Part shown: piece by piece, positions 35,974-46,381 of the stretch | How positions within the stretch are numbered: position 1 is the stretch's first letter | Layout: every line of letters starts with the position of its first letter | Source: Clostridium putrefaciens | GTDB lineage: Bacteria > Bacillota > Clostridia > Clostridiales > Clostridiaceae | NCBI RefSeq assembly: GCF_900461105.1 | Contig: NZ_UFWZ01000001.1 | Location: 1,984,001-2,048,000 of the forward strand | DNA: 64,000 nucleotides | Direction of reading: 5' to 3' | The notes under the pieces: model-generated | What the model was told of the DNA's origin: nothing | The model's database searches: none | What the model saw: the letters and a program-made list of their open reading frames with translations, nothing else | Made by a program: the position numbers and the translations under genes

Positions 35974-38900
35974 TTATTGTTGGTTTGCAAGTTTTTTGTA
36001 ACCATCTAATCTTTCTTTAGCATCTTGCTCAGTCTTTGCAAATAATTCTTCTGCAAAGTCTGGATATGCTTTTTGTAATGAAGCATATCTAACTTCTCCT
36101 AGTAAGAAGTCTCTAAATGGCATTTTTGGTTCTTTTGAATCTAAGCTAAATGCATTCTTTTCTCCACCTCTTAAAGTTGGATTATATCTGTATAAAGCCC
36201 AGTATCCACTATCTACTGCTAATTTAGATTCTAACTGACTATTTCCCATTCCAGCTTTAATACCATGATTTATACATGGTGAATATGCTATTATTAGGGA
36301 TGGTCCATCATAAGCTTCTGCTTCTGCAATAGCTTTTAATGTTTGATTTTTATCTGCTCCCATAGATATTTGAGCTACATATACATATCCATAAGTCATA
36401 GCTATCATTCCAAGATCCTTTTTCTTAGTTCTCTTACCTGAAGCAGCAAACTTAGCTATAGCAGCTGTTGGAGTAGCCTTTGAAGATTGACCTCCTGTGT
36501 TTGAATATACTTCTGTATCAAATACAAGTATATTCACGTTCTCCCCTGATGCAAGTACGTGGTCAACTCCGCCAAATCCTATATCATAAGCCCAACCATC
36601 TCCACCAAATATCCAATGTGATCTCTTAACTAAATAATCCTCATTAGATATAATATCTTTAGTTAGGTTGTTCTTTTCTTCTTTTGATACAGCTGCAATT
36701 ACTCTATTAGCTCTATCTCTTGTACCTTCTCCATTATCTATATTTTCTAACCAATCTTTAAGTATTGATTTTGTGTTTTCAGTAATGTTTTCTTCTATTA
36801 ATGCCTTAACAGTTGAAGCTAACTTTTCTCTCATAGCTTTAACTCCAAGGAACATTCCCATTCCAAATTCAGCATTATCTTCAAATAATGAATTAGCCCA
36901 TGATGGACCATGTCCGTTATGATTAGTAGTATATGCTGTAGCTGGTGCTGAAGCTGCCCATATAGATGAACATCCTGTAGCATTTGCTATCATCATTCTA
37001 TCTCCAAATAATTGAGTTACAAGTTTTGCATAAGGAGTTTCTCCACAACCAGCACAAGCTCCTGAGAACTCTAGAAGTGGTTGTTCAAATTGGCTTCCTT
37101 TAACAGTTGACTTAGTCATCGGGTTAGCTTTTGGTGAAAGTGTCATTGCATAATCCCAATTTTCTGTTTGATGTAACTGCTGATCAATTGGTTTCATTAT
37201 TAAAGCTTTTTCAGGTGCTGGACATACTTGAGCACAATTTCCACACCCTGTACAATCAAGAGGACTTATTTGTATTTTGAAGTTTAATCCTTCAAAAGTT
37301 TTTCCTCCAACTGCTTTCTTATTTTCAAATCCTTCTGGAGCATTTTTAGTTTCTTCTTCATTTAATAAGAATGGTCTTATTACAGCGTGAGGACAAACAT
37401 ATGCACATTGGTTACATTGTATACATTTATCTATTTGCCATTCAGGAACGTTTATTGCTATTCCTCTCTTTTCAAAGGCTGATGTTCCACTTTCAAATGT
37501 TCCATCTTCCATTCCAACAAATGTACTAACAGGAAGGCTATCTCCCTCTAATCTATTCATAGGATAAACTATATTTTCTATAAATGCTGGAACTTGTTTT
37601 TGTGACTTAACTTCTTCACTCTTAGCACTTTTCCATGAAGACGGCACATCTATTTTAATTATTGATTCTATGCCCTTATCTATAGCAGCGTTATTCATGT
37701 CTATAACCTTTTGTCCTTTTTTACCGTAGGACTTTATAACTGCTTCCTTTAAGTATTTAACTGCATCCTCTACTGGAATTATGTTAGCAAGCTTAAAGAA
37801 TGCTGATTGCATTATCATATTTATTCTTCCGCCAAGACCAATTTCTTGTGCTATTTTAACAGCATTTAATGTATATACATGTATATCATTTTCTGCAATA
37901 TATCTCTTATACTCAGCTGGAAGATGAGCATCTAATTCTTCTGGTGTCCAAATTGTATTTAAGAAGAAAGTACCACCTTTTTTTAATCCTTCTATTACAA
38001 AATACTTATATACATAAGCTTGATTGTGACAGGCAATGAAGTCTGCTTTATTTATTAAGTATGGAGATTTAATAGGTGACTTACCAAATCTTAAATGTGA
38101 TACAGTAACTCCACCTGATTTTTTAGAGTCATAAGAAAAATATCCTTGAGCATACATGTCTGTATAGTCTCCAATAATTTTTATAGCACTCTTATTAGCT
38201 CCAACAGTTCCATCTGATCCAAGTCCCCAGAACTTACAAGCTTTTGTTCCTTTTGGTGTTGTATCTATATCTGTTTTTAAATATTCAAGTGATGTATTTG
38301 TTACATCGTCTATTATTCCTATAGTGAATCCATCTTTTGGTGTTTCTTTATTTAAGTTTTCATATACACTTGCTATATGTGTAGGTGTTGTATCTTTTGA
38401 TCCAAGACCATATCTTCCACCAACTATAACTGGGAAATTTACTCTTCCGTAGAATGTATTTTTAACATCTAAGAATAAAGGCTCTCCTGGAGCACCCGGT
38501 TCTTTAGTTCTATCTAAAACTGCTATCTTCTTAACAGTGCTTGGTATAGCCTTAATCAATCTTTCCATTGAGAATGGTCTAAATAATCTAACCTTTACTA
38601 GTCCAACCTTTTCTCCAGTTGCATTTAAGTAATCTATAGTCTCTTCAATAACTTCTGTTACAGATCCCATAGCAATTATTACTCTTTCTGCATCTGGCGC
38701 TCCATAGTAATCGAAGCAATGATATTCTCTTCCTGTAAGTTTTGTTATCTCTTCCATATGATTTTCAACAAGTTCTGGAATTGCATCATAGAATTTGTTT
38801 ACACTTTCTCTTTCTTGGAAGTAAATATCTGGATTTTGCGCTGTTCCTCTAGTTACAGGATTATTAGGATTTAAAGCTCTTTTTCTAAATGCGTCAACTG

Positions 38901-39492
38901 CATCCATATCTACTAATTTTGCAAGTTCATCATATTCTAAGACCTCTATCTTTTGAACTTCATGTGATGTTCTAAATCCATCAAAGAAATTTAAGAAAGG
39001 TATTCTTGATTTAATTGCTACTAAATGAGATATTGCAGATAAGTCCATTATTTCTTGAACTGACCCTTCAGCAAGCATAGCAAATCCTGTTTGCCTAGCA
39101 GCCATAACGTCTTGGTGATCACCAAATATACTTAATGAACTAGTTGCAAGTGCTCTAGCTGATACATGAAATACTGCAGGCAATAATTCACCAGCCATTT
39201 TGTACATATTAGGGATCATAAGTAACAATCCTTGAGATGCTGTAAATGTAGTTGTTAATGCTCCTGCTTGAAGTGAACCATGAACTGCACCTGCTGCCCC
39301 TCCTTCGGATTGCATTTCCATAACCTTAACAGGTTGACCAAATATGTTCTTTCTTCCTTGTGCTGACCATTCATCAACACTTTCCGCCATAGGTGAAGAA
39401 GGTGTAATAGGATAAATTGCAGTTACATCTGTAAAGGCATATGCCACATGAGCCGCTGCAGTGTTACCATCCATTGTTTTCATTTTTCTCAT
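35974..39492 (-). CDS. nifJ: Pyruvate:ferredoxin (flavodoxin) oxidoreductase, single-chain
   Basis: The 1172-residue enzyme oxidises pyruvate and CoA to acetyl-CoA and CO2 and passes electrons to ferredoxin or flavodoxin, the central step of clostridial fermentation. Visible parts: N-terminal pyrimidine-binding domain (GNTAAAHVAYAFTDVTAIYP with ITPSSPMAE), a middle gamma-like domain, two [4Fe-4S] motifs (CIQCNQCAYVCP and CTGCGNCAQVCP), and the C-terminal TPP domain (GACAGCGETPYAKL; GGDGWAYDIGFGG; NTGGQSSKATP). The start is ATG at 39492 with GAGAGGTCAG upstream. A flavodoxin gene lies just upstream, a plausible electron acceptor. Confidence 0.97.
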   Translation of the reverse strand: MRKMKTMDGNTAAAHVAYAFTDVTAIYPITPSSPMAESVDEWSAQGRKNIFGQPVKVMEMQSEGGAAGAVHGSLQAGALTTTFTASQGLLLMIPNMYKMAGELLPAVFHVSARALATSSLSIFGDHQDVMAARQTGFAMLAEGSVQEIMDLSAISHLVAIKSRIPFLNFFDGFRTSHEVQKIEVLEYDELAKLVDMDAVDAFRKRALNPNNPVTRGTAQNPDIYFQERESVNKFYDAIPELVENHMEEITKLTGREYHCFDYYGAPDAERVIIAMGSVTEVIEETIDYLNATGEKVGLVKVRLFRPFSMERLIKAIPSTVKKIAVLDRTKEPGAPGEPLFLDVKNTFYGRVNFPVIVGGRYGLGSKDTTPTHIASVYENLNKETPKDGFTIGIIDDVTNTSLEYLKTDIDTTPKGTKACKFWGLGSDGTVGANKSAIKIIGDYTDMYAQGYFSYDSKKSGGVTVSHLRFGKSPIKSPYLINKADFIACHNQAYVYKYFVIEGLKKGGTFFLNTIWTPEELDAHLPAEYKRYIAENDIHVYTLNAVKIAQEIGLGGRINMIMQSAFFKLANIIPVEDAVKYLKEAVIKSYGKKGQKVIDMNNAAIDKGIESIIKIDVPSSWKSAKSEEVKSQKQVPAFIENIVYPMNRLEGDSLPVSTFVGMEDGTFESGTSAFEKRGIAINVPEWQIDKCIQCNQCAYVCPHAVIRPFLLNEEETKNAPEGFENKKAVGGKTFEGLNFKIQISPLDCTGCGNCAQVCPAPEKALIMKPIDQQLHQTENWDYAMTLSPKANPMTKSTVKGSQFEQPLLEFSGACAGCGETPYAKLVTQLFGDRMMIANATGCSSIWAASAPATAYTTNHNGHGPSWANSLFEDNAEFGMGMFLGVKAMREKLASTVKALIEENITENTKSILKDWLENIDNGEGTRDRANRVIAAVSKEEKNNLTKDIISNEDYLVKRSHWIFGGDGWAYDIGFGGVDHVLASGENVNILVFDTEVYSNTGGQSSKATPTAAIAKFAASGKRTKKKDLGMIAMTYGYVYVAQISMGADKNQTLKAIAEAEAYDGPSLIIAYSPCINHGIKAGMGNSQLESKLAVDSGYWALYRYNPTLRGGEKNAFSLDSKEPKMPFRDFLLGEVRYASLQKAYPDFAEELFAKTEQDAKERLDGYKKLANQQ

Positions 39493-39744
39493 TACTTCTG
39501 ACCTCTCTTTCGATTTTTATATATTTAATCTTGGAAATTTAATAAATTATAGCGTCTTCCGAGAATGATTTGCTCTAAAAGCTTACTTTTAAAGCTAACA
39601 AAAGATGTCCTAACTCTACTAAATAATAGATTTACCAAGTTTTAATGTGTTTATACATAATATAAATACAAACAAGTCTTTTTCTTTAATAAATTTATCT
39701 TTTACTAAAGTATAGAAATCGTTATACATTGACCTTGCAATAAT

Positions 39745-40170
39745 TTATTTTGCTAAAATTTTGCCTAAGTTTATTGCCTCTTCTAATTCTTTTTCACTTG
39801 GTGCTTCTTTTACTGAAATGGTATTCATTAAATTGAATCCATAACCTTGCATTCTAGTTGACCATTCTTTCATAAACTCACCGTTATCCCAGCCGAAAGA
39901 ACCAAAAAGTACAAGGTCTTTATTTTCATTAGATATCAATTCAAATTGTTTTATAAAAGGCTCCATTTCTTCTTGCTCAATTCTATTATTATCCATAGAT
40001 GGGCTTCCAAATGCTACTGCATCTGCCGAAGTTACATCTTCTAAAGTTGCCTCATGCACATGTTTAACAACTACCGTTGCCCCAGCTTCTTTGGCTCCTT
40101 TAAATATGTGATCAGCTAATACCTCAACATTACCCCCATTGCTCCAATATATTATTGATACTTTTTTCAT
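39745..40170 (-). CDS. Flavodoxin
   Basis: A 141-residue short-chain flavodoxin. The FMN phosphate loop is IIYWSNGGNVEVLA, and the second and third FMN-contacting loops are FGSPSMDNNRIEQ and FGSFGWDNGEFM. It lies about 250 bp upstream of pyruvate:ferredoxin oxidoreductase on the same strand, so it may take electrons from that enzyme. The intervening 252 bp hold no gene; I see only AT-rich sequence with a loose TATAAT at about 39547 and no clear riboswitch. Confidence 0.93.
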   Translation of the reverse strand: MKKVSIIYWSNGGNVEVLADHIFKGAKEAGATVVVKHVHEATLEDVTSADAVAFGSPSMDNNRIEQEEMEPFIKQFELISNENKDLVLFGSFGWDNGEFMKEWSTRMQGYGFNLMNTISVKEAPSEKELEEAINLGKILAK

Positions 40171-40346
40171 AAATTCACCCTCTTATAATTATTCTAGGCA
40201 AAATTAGTAGATTTTAATTTTAACAATTAATATTTATCTACATCTCCATTATATACTAAAAGTGACTTTTTTCAAGTTTTAATCTGTATAATAAGAAAGA
40301 AAAGTAATTATATTTACTTTAACTTATAACTCCTCAAATAAACAAA

Positions 40347-40374
40347 GTCTCCTAGTTTTTAATTCCTAGGAGAC
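40347..40374 (-). terminator. Terminator after murG
   Basis: GTCTCCTAG and CTAGGAGAC form a 9-bp stem with a 10-nt loop, followed on the minus strand by TTTGTTTATTTG. It starts within 10 bp of the murG stop. Confidence 0.8.
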
Positions 40375-40379
40375 CGTAT

Positions 40380-41465
40380 TTATTTACCCTTCCACCCTTT
40401 AGTATTCTGAGTTATAACATTAATTATGTTTTCTACTGCATCTTTTACTGGGCTTTGTTCCATTGCCTTAATATATTTCCACTTATTTTCATATACTTCA
40501 TTAATCTTTTCAAACATTATTCCTGTCTTTACTTCTTCCTCTTCAATAACCATACTATATCCACTTTTAAGAAATGACCCTGCATTTAAAATTTGGTCAC
40601 CTCTACTAGATTTCTTTGAAAGAGGTATTAATATATTAGGCTTTTTAAGCGCTAAAAGTTCATATATAACATTCGCTCCAGCTCTTGAAACTACTACATC
40701 AGATATTTTAAATAAATCAGGAAGTTCTTCACTTAAAAATTCAAACTGCTTGTATCCTTTTTTATTTTTTAAATCCTTAGCTACGTTATCTTTACCGCAT
40801 ATATGAATAACATCATAAGATTTTAGTATTTCATCAATTTCATCCCTTAATGCATCATTTATAAATTTAGAACCTAAGCTACCACCTATAAATAAAACTA
40901 TGGGTTTATCACCTTTAAGCCCTACAAATTCTAGTCCTTTTTTAGAACTACCTCTAAAAAGTTCTTCTCTTATAGGTGTTCCTGTAAGCACAGCCTTGTC
41001 CTTTTTTATATATTCTAAGGACTCTGGAAATGTAAGACAAAGTTTAGTGCAGTAAGACGATGATATCTTATTTGCAAGTCCTGGTGTCATATCTGATTCA
41101 TGAGAAATTACAGGAATCTTATTAAAATAAGCACCGATAACTACAGGTACAGATACAAATCCACCTTTTGAAAATACTATATCCGGCTTTTCATTTTTTA
41201 TTATTCTAGAGGCTTCCACCACTCCTTTTATAACCTTAAAAGGATCTGTGAAATTCTTTATATCAAAATATCGCCTAAGCTTTCCACTAGATATTGAATA
41301 ATAAGGAATACCACTGTCTTTTATTATCTGTTTTTCTATTCCTTCCTTACTTCCTATATATTTAATTTCATAACCTGAAGCCTTTAACCTTGGTGCTAAT
41401 GCAAGATTTGGGGTAACGTGCCCGGCAGAGCCACCACCTGTCATAATTATTTTATAATGGGGCAA
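40380..41465 (-). CDS. murG: UDP-N-acetylglucosamine:lipid I glycosyltransferase MurG
   Basis: MurG adds GlcNAc to lipid I to make lipid II on the inner membrane face. The 361-residue GT-B enzyme starts [18 protein letters not shown] (the glycine-rich acceptor loop), has [15 protein letters not shown] and [15 protein letters not shown], and the donor-site [11 protein letters not shown] and [19 protein letters not shown] motifs. It stands apart from any dcw cluster and has its own terminator, so it is probably monocistronic. Confidence 0.93.
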   Translation of the reverse strand: MPHYKIIMTGGGSAGHVTPNLALAPRLKASGYEIKYIGSKEGIEKQIIKDSGIPYYSISSGKLRRYFDIKNFTDPFKVIKGVVEASRIIKNEKPDIVFSKGGFVSVPVVIGAYFNKIPVISHESDMTPGLANKISSSYCTKLCLTFPESLEYIKKDKAVLTGTPIREELFRGSSKKGLEFVGLKGDKPIVLFIGGSLGSKFINDALRDEIDEILKSYDVIHICGKDNVAKDLKNKKGYKQFEFLSEELPDLFKISDVVVSRAGANVIYELLALKKPNILIPLSKKSSRGDQILNAGSFLKSGYSMVIEEEEVKTGIMFEKINEVYENKWKYIKAMEQSPVKDAVENIINVITQNTKGWKGK

Positions 41466-41535
41466 AGAATCATCTCCTTAATATAATGCTAATTACAATT
41501 AAGATTTAGCTTTTAAGCTACATCCATTAATAATT

Positions 41536-43605
41536 TTATACGATGTCAGAAAACTCTGTACTTATTTTATCCTCTATGTTTTCACCTATTACAGTATACC
41601 TTTTTTCTTCTTTAATTTCTATTATATTCTTCGGAAACATTATGGTGAATTCACTTCCTTCATCAACCTTACTTTTCACCTTAATGGTCCCCCCCATAAT
41701 TTCCACTAACCTTTTAACTAGAGATAGTCCTATGCCTGTGCCTTCAGCTCTTCTTGATAAAGAACTGTTCACCTGTGAAAACCTATCAAATATAAAGTCA
41801 ATTTTATCTTCAGGTATACCTATTCCTGTATCTCTTACTCTAAGGTACATATCTCCACTAATAAACACTAATTCTACTATTATCTTATTTCCTTCTGGGG
41901 TAAACTTTATAGCATTAGACAATAGGTTTAATAGTATCTTTTCATATTTTTCTTTATCCATGGTGACCATTTGTTCTTCCTTTGAAGTATCAAATATAAG
42001 CTCTATATTTTTAGATCTTGCATAATGATTTATAGATGTTACTATATATTCTGTAAGCACCACTATATCAAAATTTAATTCATCTAAAAGTATAAATCCT
42101 GCTTCAGCTTTAGATATATCAAGTATATTATTTACAAGTTTTAAAAGCCTTGAACAGTTTTGTTCTATCCTAGACAATGTTTTATCAATATTAGGACCAA
42201 TCTCTTTAGGATAAACGTTATAGGCTAACTGAAGCGATGAATATATTATGCTAAGCGGAGTTCTAAGTTCATGGGATATCACAGTAAAAAACTCATCTTT
42301 TAACTTAGTCACATTTTCAAGCTCCATACTGTGGTTTATCTCTTCTGTAATATCTGAGGCATAAATACATATACCTTTTATATCTCCATCTGCAAACTTA
42401 TAAGGTATAAATTTTATTTTATAAAACCTATCTTTATCATAACAATCCTTTATACAATAAGGTGAACAAGTATATTCTTTTCCTATTCTTCCACAAAACT
42501 CTAAGGCCTTGGCTATACTGTCTTCTTCAACATTTTGGAATATATGATTCCAATAATTATTTACTATAGGCACCTCTTTTTTATCATTAAGAATATATCT
42601 TGTAAAAACTTCAAAATTCTTATTCGCAACTCTAACTTTCAAAGATGGATAGTTTAAAACAGCCATTGGAATATCTACATTTTCTACTAAGTCTTTTATA
42701 AAGTTAGTTTGATCCTCTATAAACATTTCATGTTTTTTTATTTCTGTAATATCCTTCACTGTAATTATAGTATACAAAACCGCTTTATTTTCATCTCTTA
42801 TAGCTTCACTGCTAAATTCTATATACTTTACAATGTTAGATTTCCTATCTGTAATTTTCATAATTAAGTTTTTAATATATTTCCCATCTTTTAAAGCATC
42901 TTTAATGTAATTTTCAAATTGAAAGTCTTCTATTGTTAGATGTTCACATAAAAACCTTTTTACCATTTCATTAAAGTCAAAGTCTTTTTCGTCTTTTATA
43001 TCAAATATGTGATGGACGGCCTTATTACAAAAATCAAATTTACTGTTTTTATCTAAAACCATAATCCCTTCAGATATATTATTTATTACATCCTTTAAGT
43101 ATATAAGATGCTTCTTTTCTCTTCCTCTTAATATTTCTATTATATTACATTTAGCTTTTAACTCTGTAGATAAACCTATAAAGCTTTCTCTTTCTTTTAT
43201 AATCCTTTGATTTTCTATATATTCATTAGTTATACTAGAAAAAGAAATCAACGAACCTTTTACTACATCTTCATTCATCAAAAGCATACTATTAATAGAA
43301 AATATACTTACCTCTCCCTTAAATTCCTGTCTTATAATTAGATTTTTAAATTCAAAACCTTCTAATATATTTCTGTTTGAAGCATTGTTTTCTTTAAAAT
43401 CATTATGATAAGTTATAATAGTTATACTTGGATGATTAAATATCTTAACAACATTATTATTTTCGCCTTCATTAAAGTACCTTAAATATAATCCCTTAGC
43501 TAGTTTATTATAATTAGTTATGTTACCTTTTATATCTACTATAAGTACACAACAAGGCAAAGCTTCTATTATTGATTGCACTATATTAGCATTATATATA
43601 TCCAT
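41536..43605 (-). CDS. Orphan sensor histidine kinase with three PAS-like domains
   Basis: The 689-residue protein lacks membrane segments, so it is a cytoplasmic sensor. PAS-like regions lie at about 12-125, 170-290 and 300-420, followed by a HisKA domain (H445 in SHELRTPLSIIYSSL) and an HATPase domain (LLNLLSNAIKFTPEG, DTGIGIPEDKI, GTGIGLSLVKRLV). The third PAS carries four close cysteines (C371, C380, C384, C388), a possible metal or redox site. No response regulator is adjacent. Such orphan PAS kinases in clostridia often act on Spo0A; that is a suggestion only. Confidence 0.92.
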   Translation of the reverse strand: MDIYNANIVQSIIEALPCCVLIVDIKGNITNYNKLAKGLYLRYFNEGENNNVVKIFNHPSITIITYHNDFKENNASNRNILEGFEFKNLIIRQEFKGEVSIFSINSMLLMNEDVVKGSLISFSSITNEYIENQRIIKERESFIGLSTELKAKCNIIEILRGREKKHLIYLKDVINNISEGIMVLDKNSKFDFCNKAVHHIFDIKDEKDFDFNEMVKRFLCEHLTIEDFQFENYIKDALKDGKYIKNLIMKITDRKSNIVKYIEFSSEAIRDENKAVLYTIITVKDITEIKKHEMFIEDQTNFIKDLVENVDIPMAVLNYPSLKVRVANKNFEVFTRYILNDKKEVPIVNNYWNHIFQNVEEDSIAKALEFCGRIGKEYTCSPYCIKDCYDKDRFYKIKFIPYKFADGDIKGICIYASDITEEINHSMELENVTKLKDEFFTVISHELRTPLSIIYSSLQLAYNVYPKEIGPNIDKTLSRIEQNCSRLLKLVNNILDISKAEAGFILLDELNFDIVVLTEYIVTSINHYARSKNIELIFDTSKEEQMVTMDKEKYEKILLNLLSNAIKFTPEGNKIIVELVFISGDMYLRVRDTGIGIPEDKIDFIFDRFSQVNSSLSRRAEGTGIGLSLVKRLVEIMGGTIKVKSKVDEGSEFTIMFPKNIIEIKEEKRYTVIGENIEDKISTEFSDIV

Positions 43606-43772
43606 AATTATTGCCCCTTTTTATATTTATTTCTCCTTATGGTTATAAATATAGTTCTTTAAAAGATATCTTTTCCCTTCTAATAATAACCATATTTCAT
43701 ACCTAAGTTTCTCTATAAAAAGCTAAATAAAAACAAATATATTTACTTAACAACAATTTTCACGTTTATTTT

Positions 43773-43836
43773 CTAAAAATCAACATAAACCTTGCTTGAT
43801 ATATACTAAACAACTACTATGATAGGTTGATTTTAG
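43773..43836 (-). terminator. Stem-loop after recJ, possible terminator
   Basis: CTAAAAATCAAC and GTTGATTTTAG (one unpaired base) enclose about 41 nt. On the minus strand it begins about 32 bp after the recJ stop and ends in TTTTTAG. It is the only structure seen in the 262-bp gap between recJ and the histidine kinase gene; the rest is AT-rich and presumably holds the kinase promoter. Confidence 0.45.
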
Positions 43837-43867
43837 TTTTATATTGAAACTTTTATTTTATGACATT

Positions 43868-45631
43868 TTATCTAAAAGACTCAATTACTATTTGAATATT
43901 TGAGTATCCATTGTACTCATTTATACTTGGATAAAAAATAAAATCCAAATAAACATTATTTGGAACTCCCTTATACAGATTTTCTAATTCTGATTTTTTA
44001 TACTTAGATATTATTGTGGCTTCAAACTTTTCTATATCTCCAAAATATATTCCGTTAAAGGCTTTTCCATTTTGTGATTTAATGCTTAATTTTAACACAT
44101 TTTGTTTTTTTCCTAAAATATCACCTTTAATAATCTTTAAGTTTTTATTTGCAAAAAGCGGTTTAGTATTTCCTTTTCCAAAAGGCTCTAAACTTTCTAT
44201 TTCATAAATAAGTTCATGATTAATATAATCTAGAGGAAGCGGCATATCAACTGTAACCTTTGGTATTAGATCCTTATCTTTTAGAGTGGTGTTTTTATTT
44301 AACTCTTCCCTTAGCGTTTCTATATTGTTTATATCTAGCGACAAACCTGCAGCCATAGGATGTCCTCCAAATTTATAAAATAAACTTTTACATTTTAATA
44401 GTTCTAAAAACATGTTATACCCTTCTATGGATCTTCCAGACCCCTTTGCACCTTCATAAGAATTTGTAATAATTATGGTAGGCACATTGTATTTCTCCCT
44501 TATTCGACCAGCTATTATGCCTGCTAAGCTTTCATGTACATCTTCTATATATATAACAAATACTTTTTGTTTTTTTATTTTTGTCGTTTTAACTATTTCT
44601 ATAGCTCTTTCTACACCCATCTTTGTCATATCTTTTCTTTCTTCATTAAGTAAAAATAATTCTTTAGCTAATATAGAAGCCTCTTCTTCAGTATTTGACA
44701 AAAGTAACCTTACACCTCTTTTTGCATTATCTAGTCTTCCTGAAGCATTTATAGAGGGTCCTATTACAAATCCTAAATGATAGGTTGAAACCTTCTTTCC
44801 TTCTATTCCAGTTTCTTTCATCAAAGCTTTTAATCCTATATTAGAAGTCTTATTAATCATATCTATTCCATTTTTAACAAATATCCTATTCTCCCCTATT
44901 AAATCTACCACGTCACATACTGTTGCTATAGCTACAAATTCTATAAGATTATAGCACTTTATCTTTTCAATATTCATCTGATTAAAAAGAGATTCTATAA
45001 GTTTAAACGCAACACCTGCACCACATAGGTTTTTAAACTCATAGTTACAGTCCTGTTGTTTTGGATTTATTATAGCATCCGCTACTGAAGATATGTATTC
45101 TATCTTACCATCTTCCTTTTCTACAAAGGGTATATCGTGGTGATCTGTTACTATTATTGTGAGACCAAGCATTTTACCATACTCTATAGTATCAATGGCT
45201 GCTATACCATTATCGCAGGTTATAATTGTATCTACGCCTTCTTCCTTTGCCTTCTTCATTATATTAATATTTATGCCATACCCATCCTTTATCCTATCTG
45301 GTATGTCATAATCTACATTAGCATTGCATTCTTTAAGAGACCTATATAAAATATAAACGCTTATAACTCCATCTACATCATAATCGCCAATGATTCTTAT
45401 CTTCTTATTTTCCTTTATCTTATCTTTTAATATATCCGTAGCCCTTTTTATATCCTTCATATCATATGAATTATGAAAATTTTCCAACTCGGGTTTTATG
45501 AAAGTTCTTATTGCTTTTCCCCCTATAATATCTCTATTTACAATAAGCTTCATTATAAATTCACTTACCCCATACTTTGAAGCTAATTCTTTATAATTTG
45601 CCTTTTTATTTTTTATAAACCATTTTTCCAA
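43868..45631 (-). CDS. recJ: Single-strand DNA 5'-3' exonuclease RecJ
   Basis: RecJ degrades single-stranded DNA 5'-3' in recombination and repair. The product of about 587 residues has the DHH phosphoesterase motifs: IIGDYDVDGVISVYIL, IIVTDHHDIP, and GPSINASGRLDNA, then the DHHA1 part with KGSGRSIEGYNMF and FGGHPMAAGLSL, and a C-terminal OB-like domain. I prefer the TTG at 45631 (EKWFIKNKK), seven bases after AGGTGA, over another TTG six codons upstream. The length matches bacterial RecJ without the long C-terminal extension of some clostridial copies. Confidence 0.93.
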   Translation of the reverse strand: MEKWFIKNKKANYKELASKYGVSEFIMKLIVNRDIIGGKAIRTFIKPELENFHNSYDMKDIKRATDILKDKIKENKKIRIIGDYDVDGVISVYILYRSLKECNANVDYDIPDRIKDGYGININIMKKAKEEGVDTIITCDNGIAAIDTIEYGKMLGLTIIVTDHHDIPFVEKEDGKIEYISSVADAIINPKQQDCNYEFKNLCGAGVAFKLIESLFNQMNIEKIKCYNLIEFVAIATVCDVVDLIGENRIFVKNGIDMINKTSNIGLKALMKETGIEGKKVSTYHLGFVIGPSINASGRLDNAKRGVRLLLSNTEEEASILAKELFLLNEERKDMTKMGVERAIEIVKTTKIKKQKVFVIYIEDVHESLAGIIAGRIREKYNVPTIIITNSYEGAKGSGRSIEGYNMFLELLKCKSLFYKFGGHPMAAGLSLDINNIETLREELNKNTTLKDKDLIPKVTVDMPLPLDYINHELIYEIESLEPFGKGNTKPLFANKNLKIIKGDILGKKQNVLKLSIKSQNGKAFNGIYFGDIEKFEATIISKYKKSELENLYKGVPNNVYLDFIFYPSINEYNGYSNIQIVIESFR

Positions 45632-45735
45632 GCTTATTTCACCTACCAAATTAGATTTTTATATACTCTAATAGAATTATACCTTATTTTTATACTTTAC
45701 TCCTGAGGCTTTTTATATTTTTTATAAAATACAAA

Positions 45736-45769
45736 AAATAAGCACTTAGCTATAATTAAGTGCTTATTT
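45736..45769 (-). terminator. Terminator after the DJ-1/PfpI gene
   Basis: AAATAAGCACTTA and TAAGTGCTTATTT pair over 13 bp with an 8-nt loop, running into TTTTTTG on the minus strand, 11 bp beyond the stop. Confidence 0.9.
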
Positions 45770-45779
45770 AAATAAATTA

Positions 45780-46328
45780 TTAAATGTTATATAACATTTC
45801 GTCTTTTAACTGTTCTACTTTTTCTTCCCCGTAAAGTCTGCTTAGTATAGAAAATGAGAACTCTAAAGCTGTTGCAGGTCCCCTACTTGTTATTATATTC
45901 AAATCTTCAACTACTGACTCTTCCTTATATATTGAGTTCCCTAGCTTATCTCTAAGTCCTGGATAAGATGTAACCTTAACGCCTTTTAATATACCTGCCT
46001 CTTCTAAAATCATAGGCGCTGCACATATTGCTGCCACAAGCTTACCATTTGCATAAAATTCTTTTACTGTTTCTATTACTCTTGTACTGTATCTTAAATT
46101 TTCTGCACCTAGCATTCCACCCGGAAGCACTACTGCGTCATATGTTCTTAAATCATCATCCATTATATTTTTATCTGCCTTAACCTCAATGTTATGACAA
46201 CCTTTTACATACTCATCTTTAATTGAACAAGTATCACAAATAACCCCTGCTCTTCTTAGTACGTCTACCACTGTCACTGCTTCAATTTCTTCAAATCCAT
46301 CAGCTAAAAACAACAAAACCTTTTTCAT
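45780..46328 (-). CDS. DJ-1/PfpI family protein
   Basis: The 182-residue protein has the DJ-1 fold: FLADGFEEIEAVTVVDVLRR at the start (with the conserved Glu), the VLPGGMLGAENLR loop, and the nucleophile elbow LVAAICAAPMILEEAG with its Cys. Closest in pattern to the YajL/ThiJ/DJ-1 group linked to glyoxalase or protein deglycase activity; substrate unknown. I start it at ATG 46328 (AGGAAG upstream) rather than two codons earlier. It follows glpP by about 50 bp and ends the operon at a terminator. Confidence 0.92.
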   Translation of the reverse strand: MKKVLLFLADGFEEIEAVTVVDVLRRAGVICDTCSIKDEYVKGCHNIEVKADKNIMDDDLRTYDAVVLPGGMLGAENLRYSTRVIETVKEFYANGKLVAAICAAPMILEEAGILKGVKVTSYPGLRDKLGNSIYKEESVVEDLNIITSRGPATALEFSFSILSRLYGEEKVEQLKDEMLYNI

Positions 46329-46381
46329 AATCACTTCCTGATATCCCAGGAAATTTCACCTCACTTTATTTGTATCTCAAA

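Noticed and set aside
39493-39744. A riboswitch upstream of pyruvate:ferredoxin oxidoreductase.
   Set aside because: Only weak AT-rich repeats are visible; no conserved core or terminator/antiterminator pair was found.
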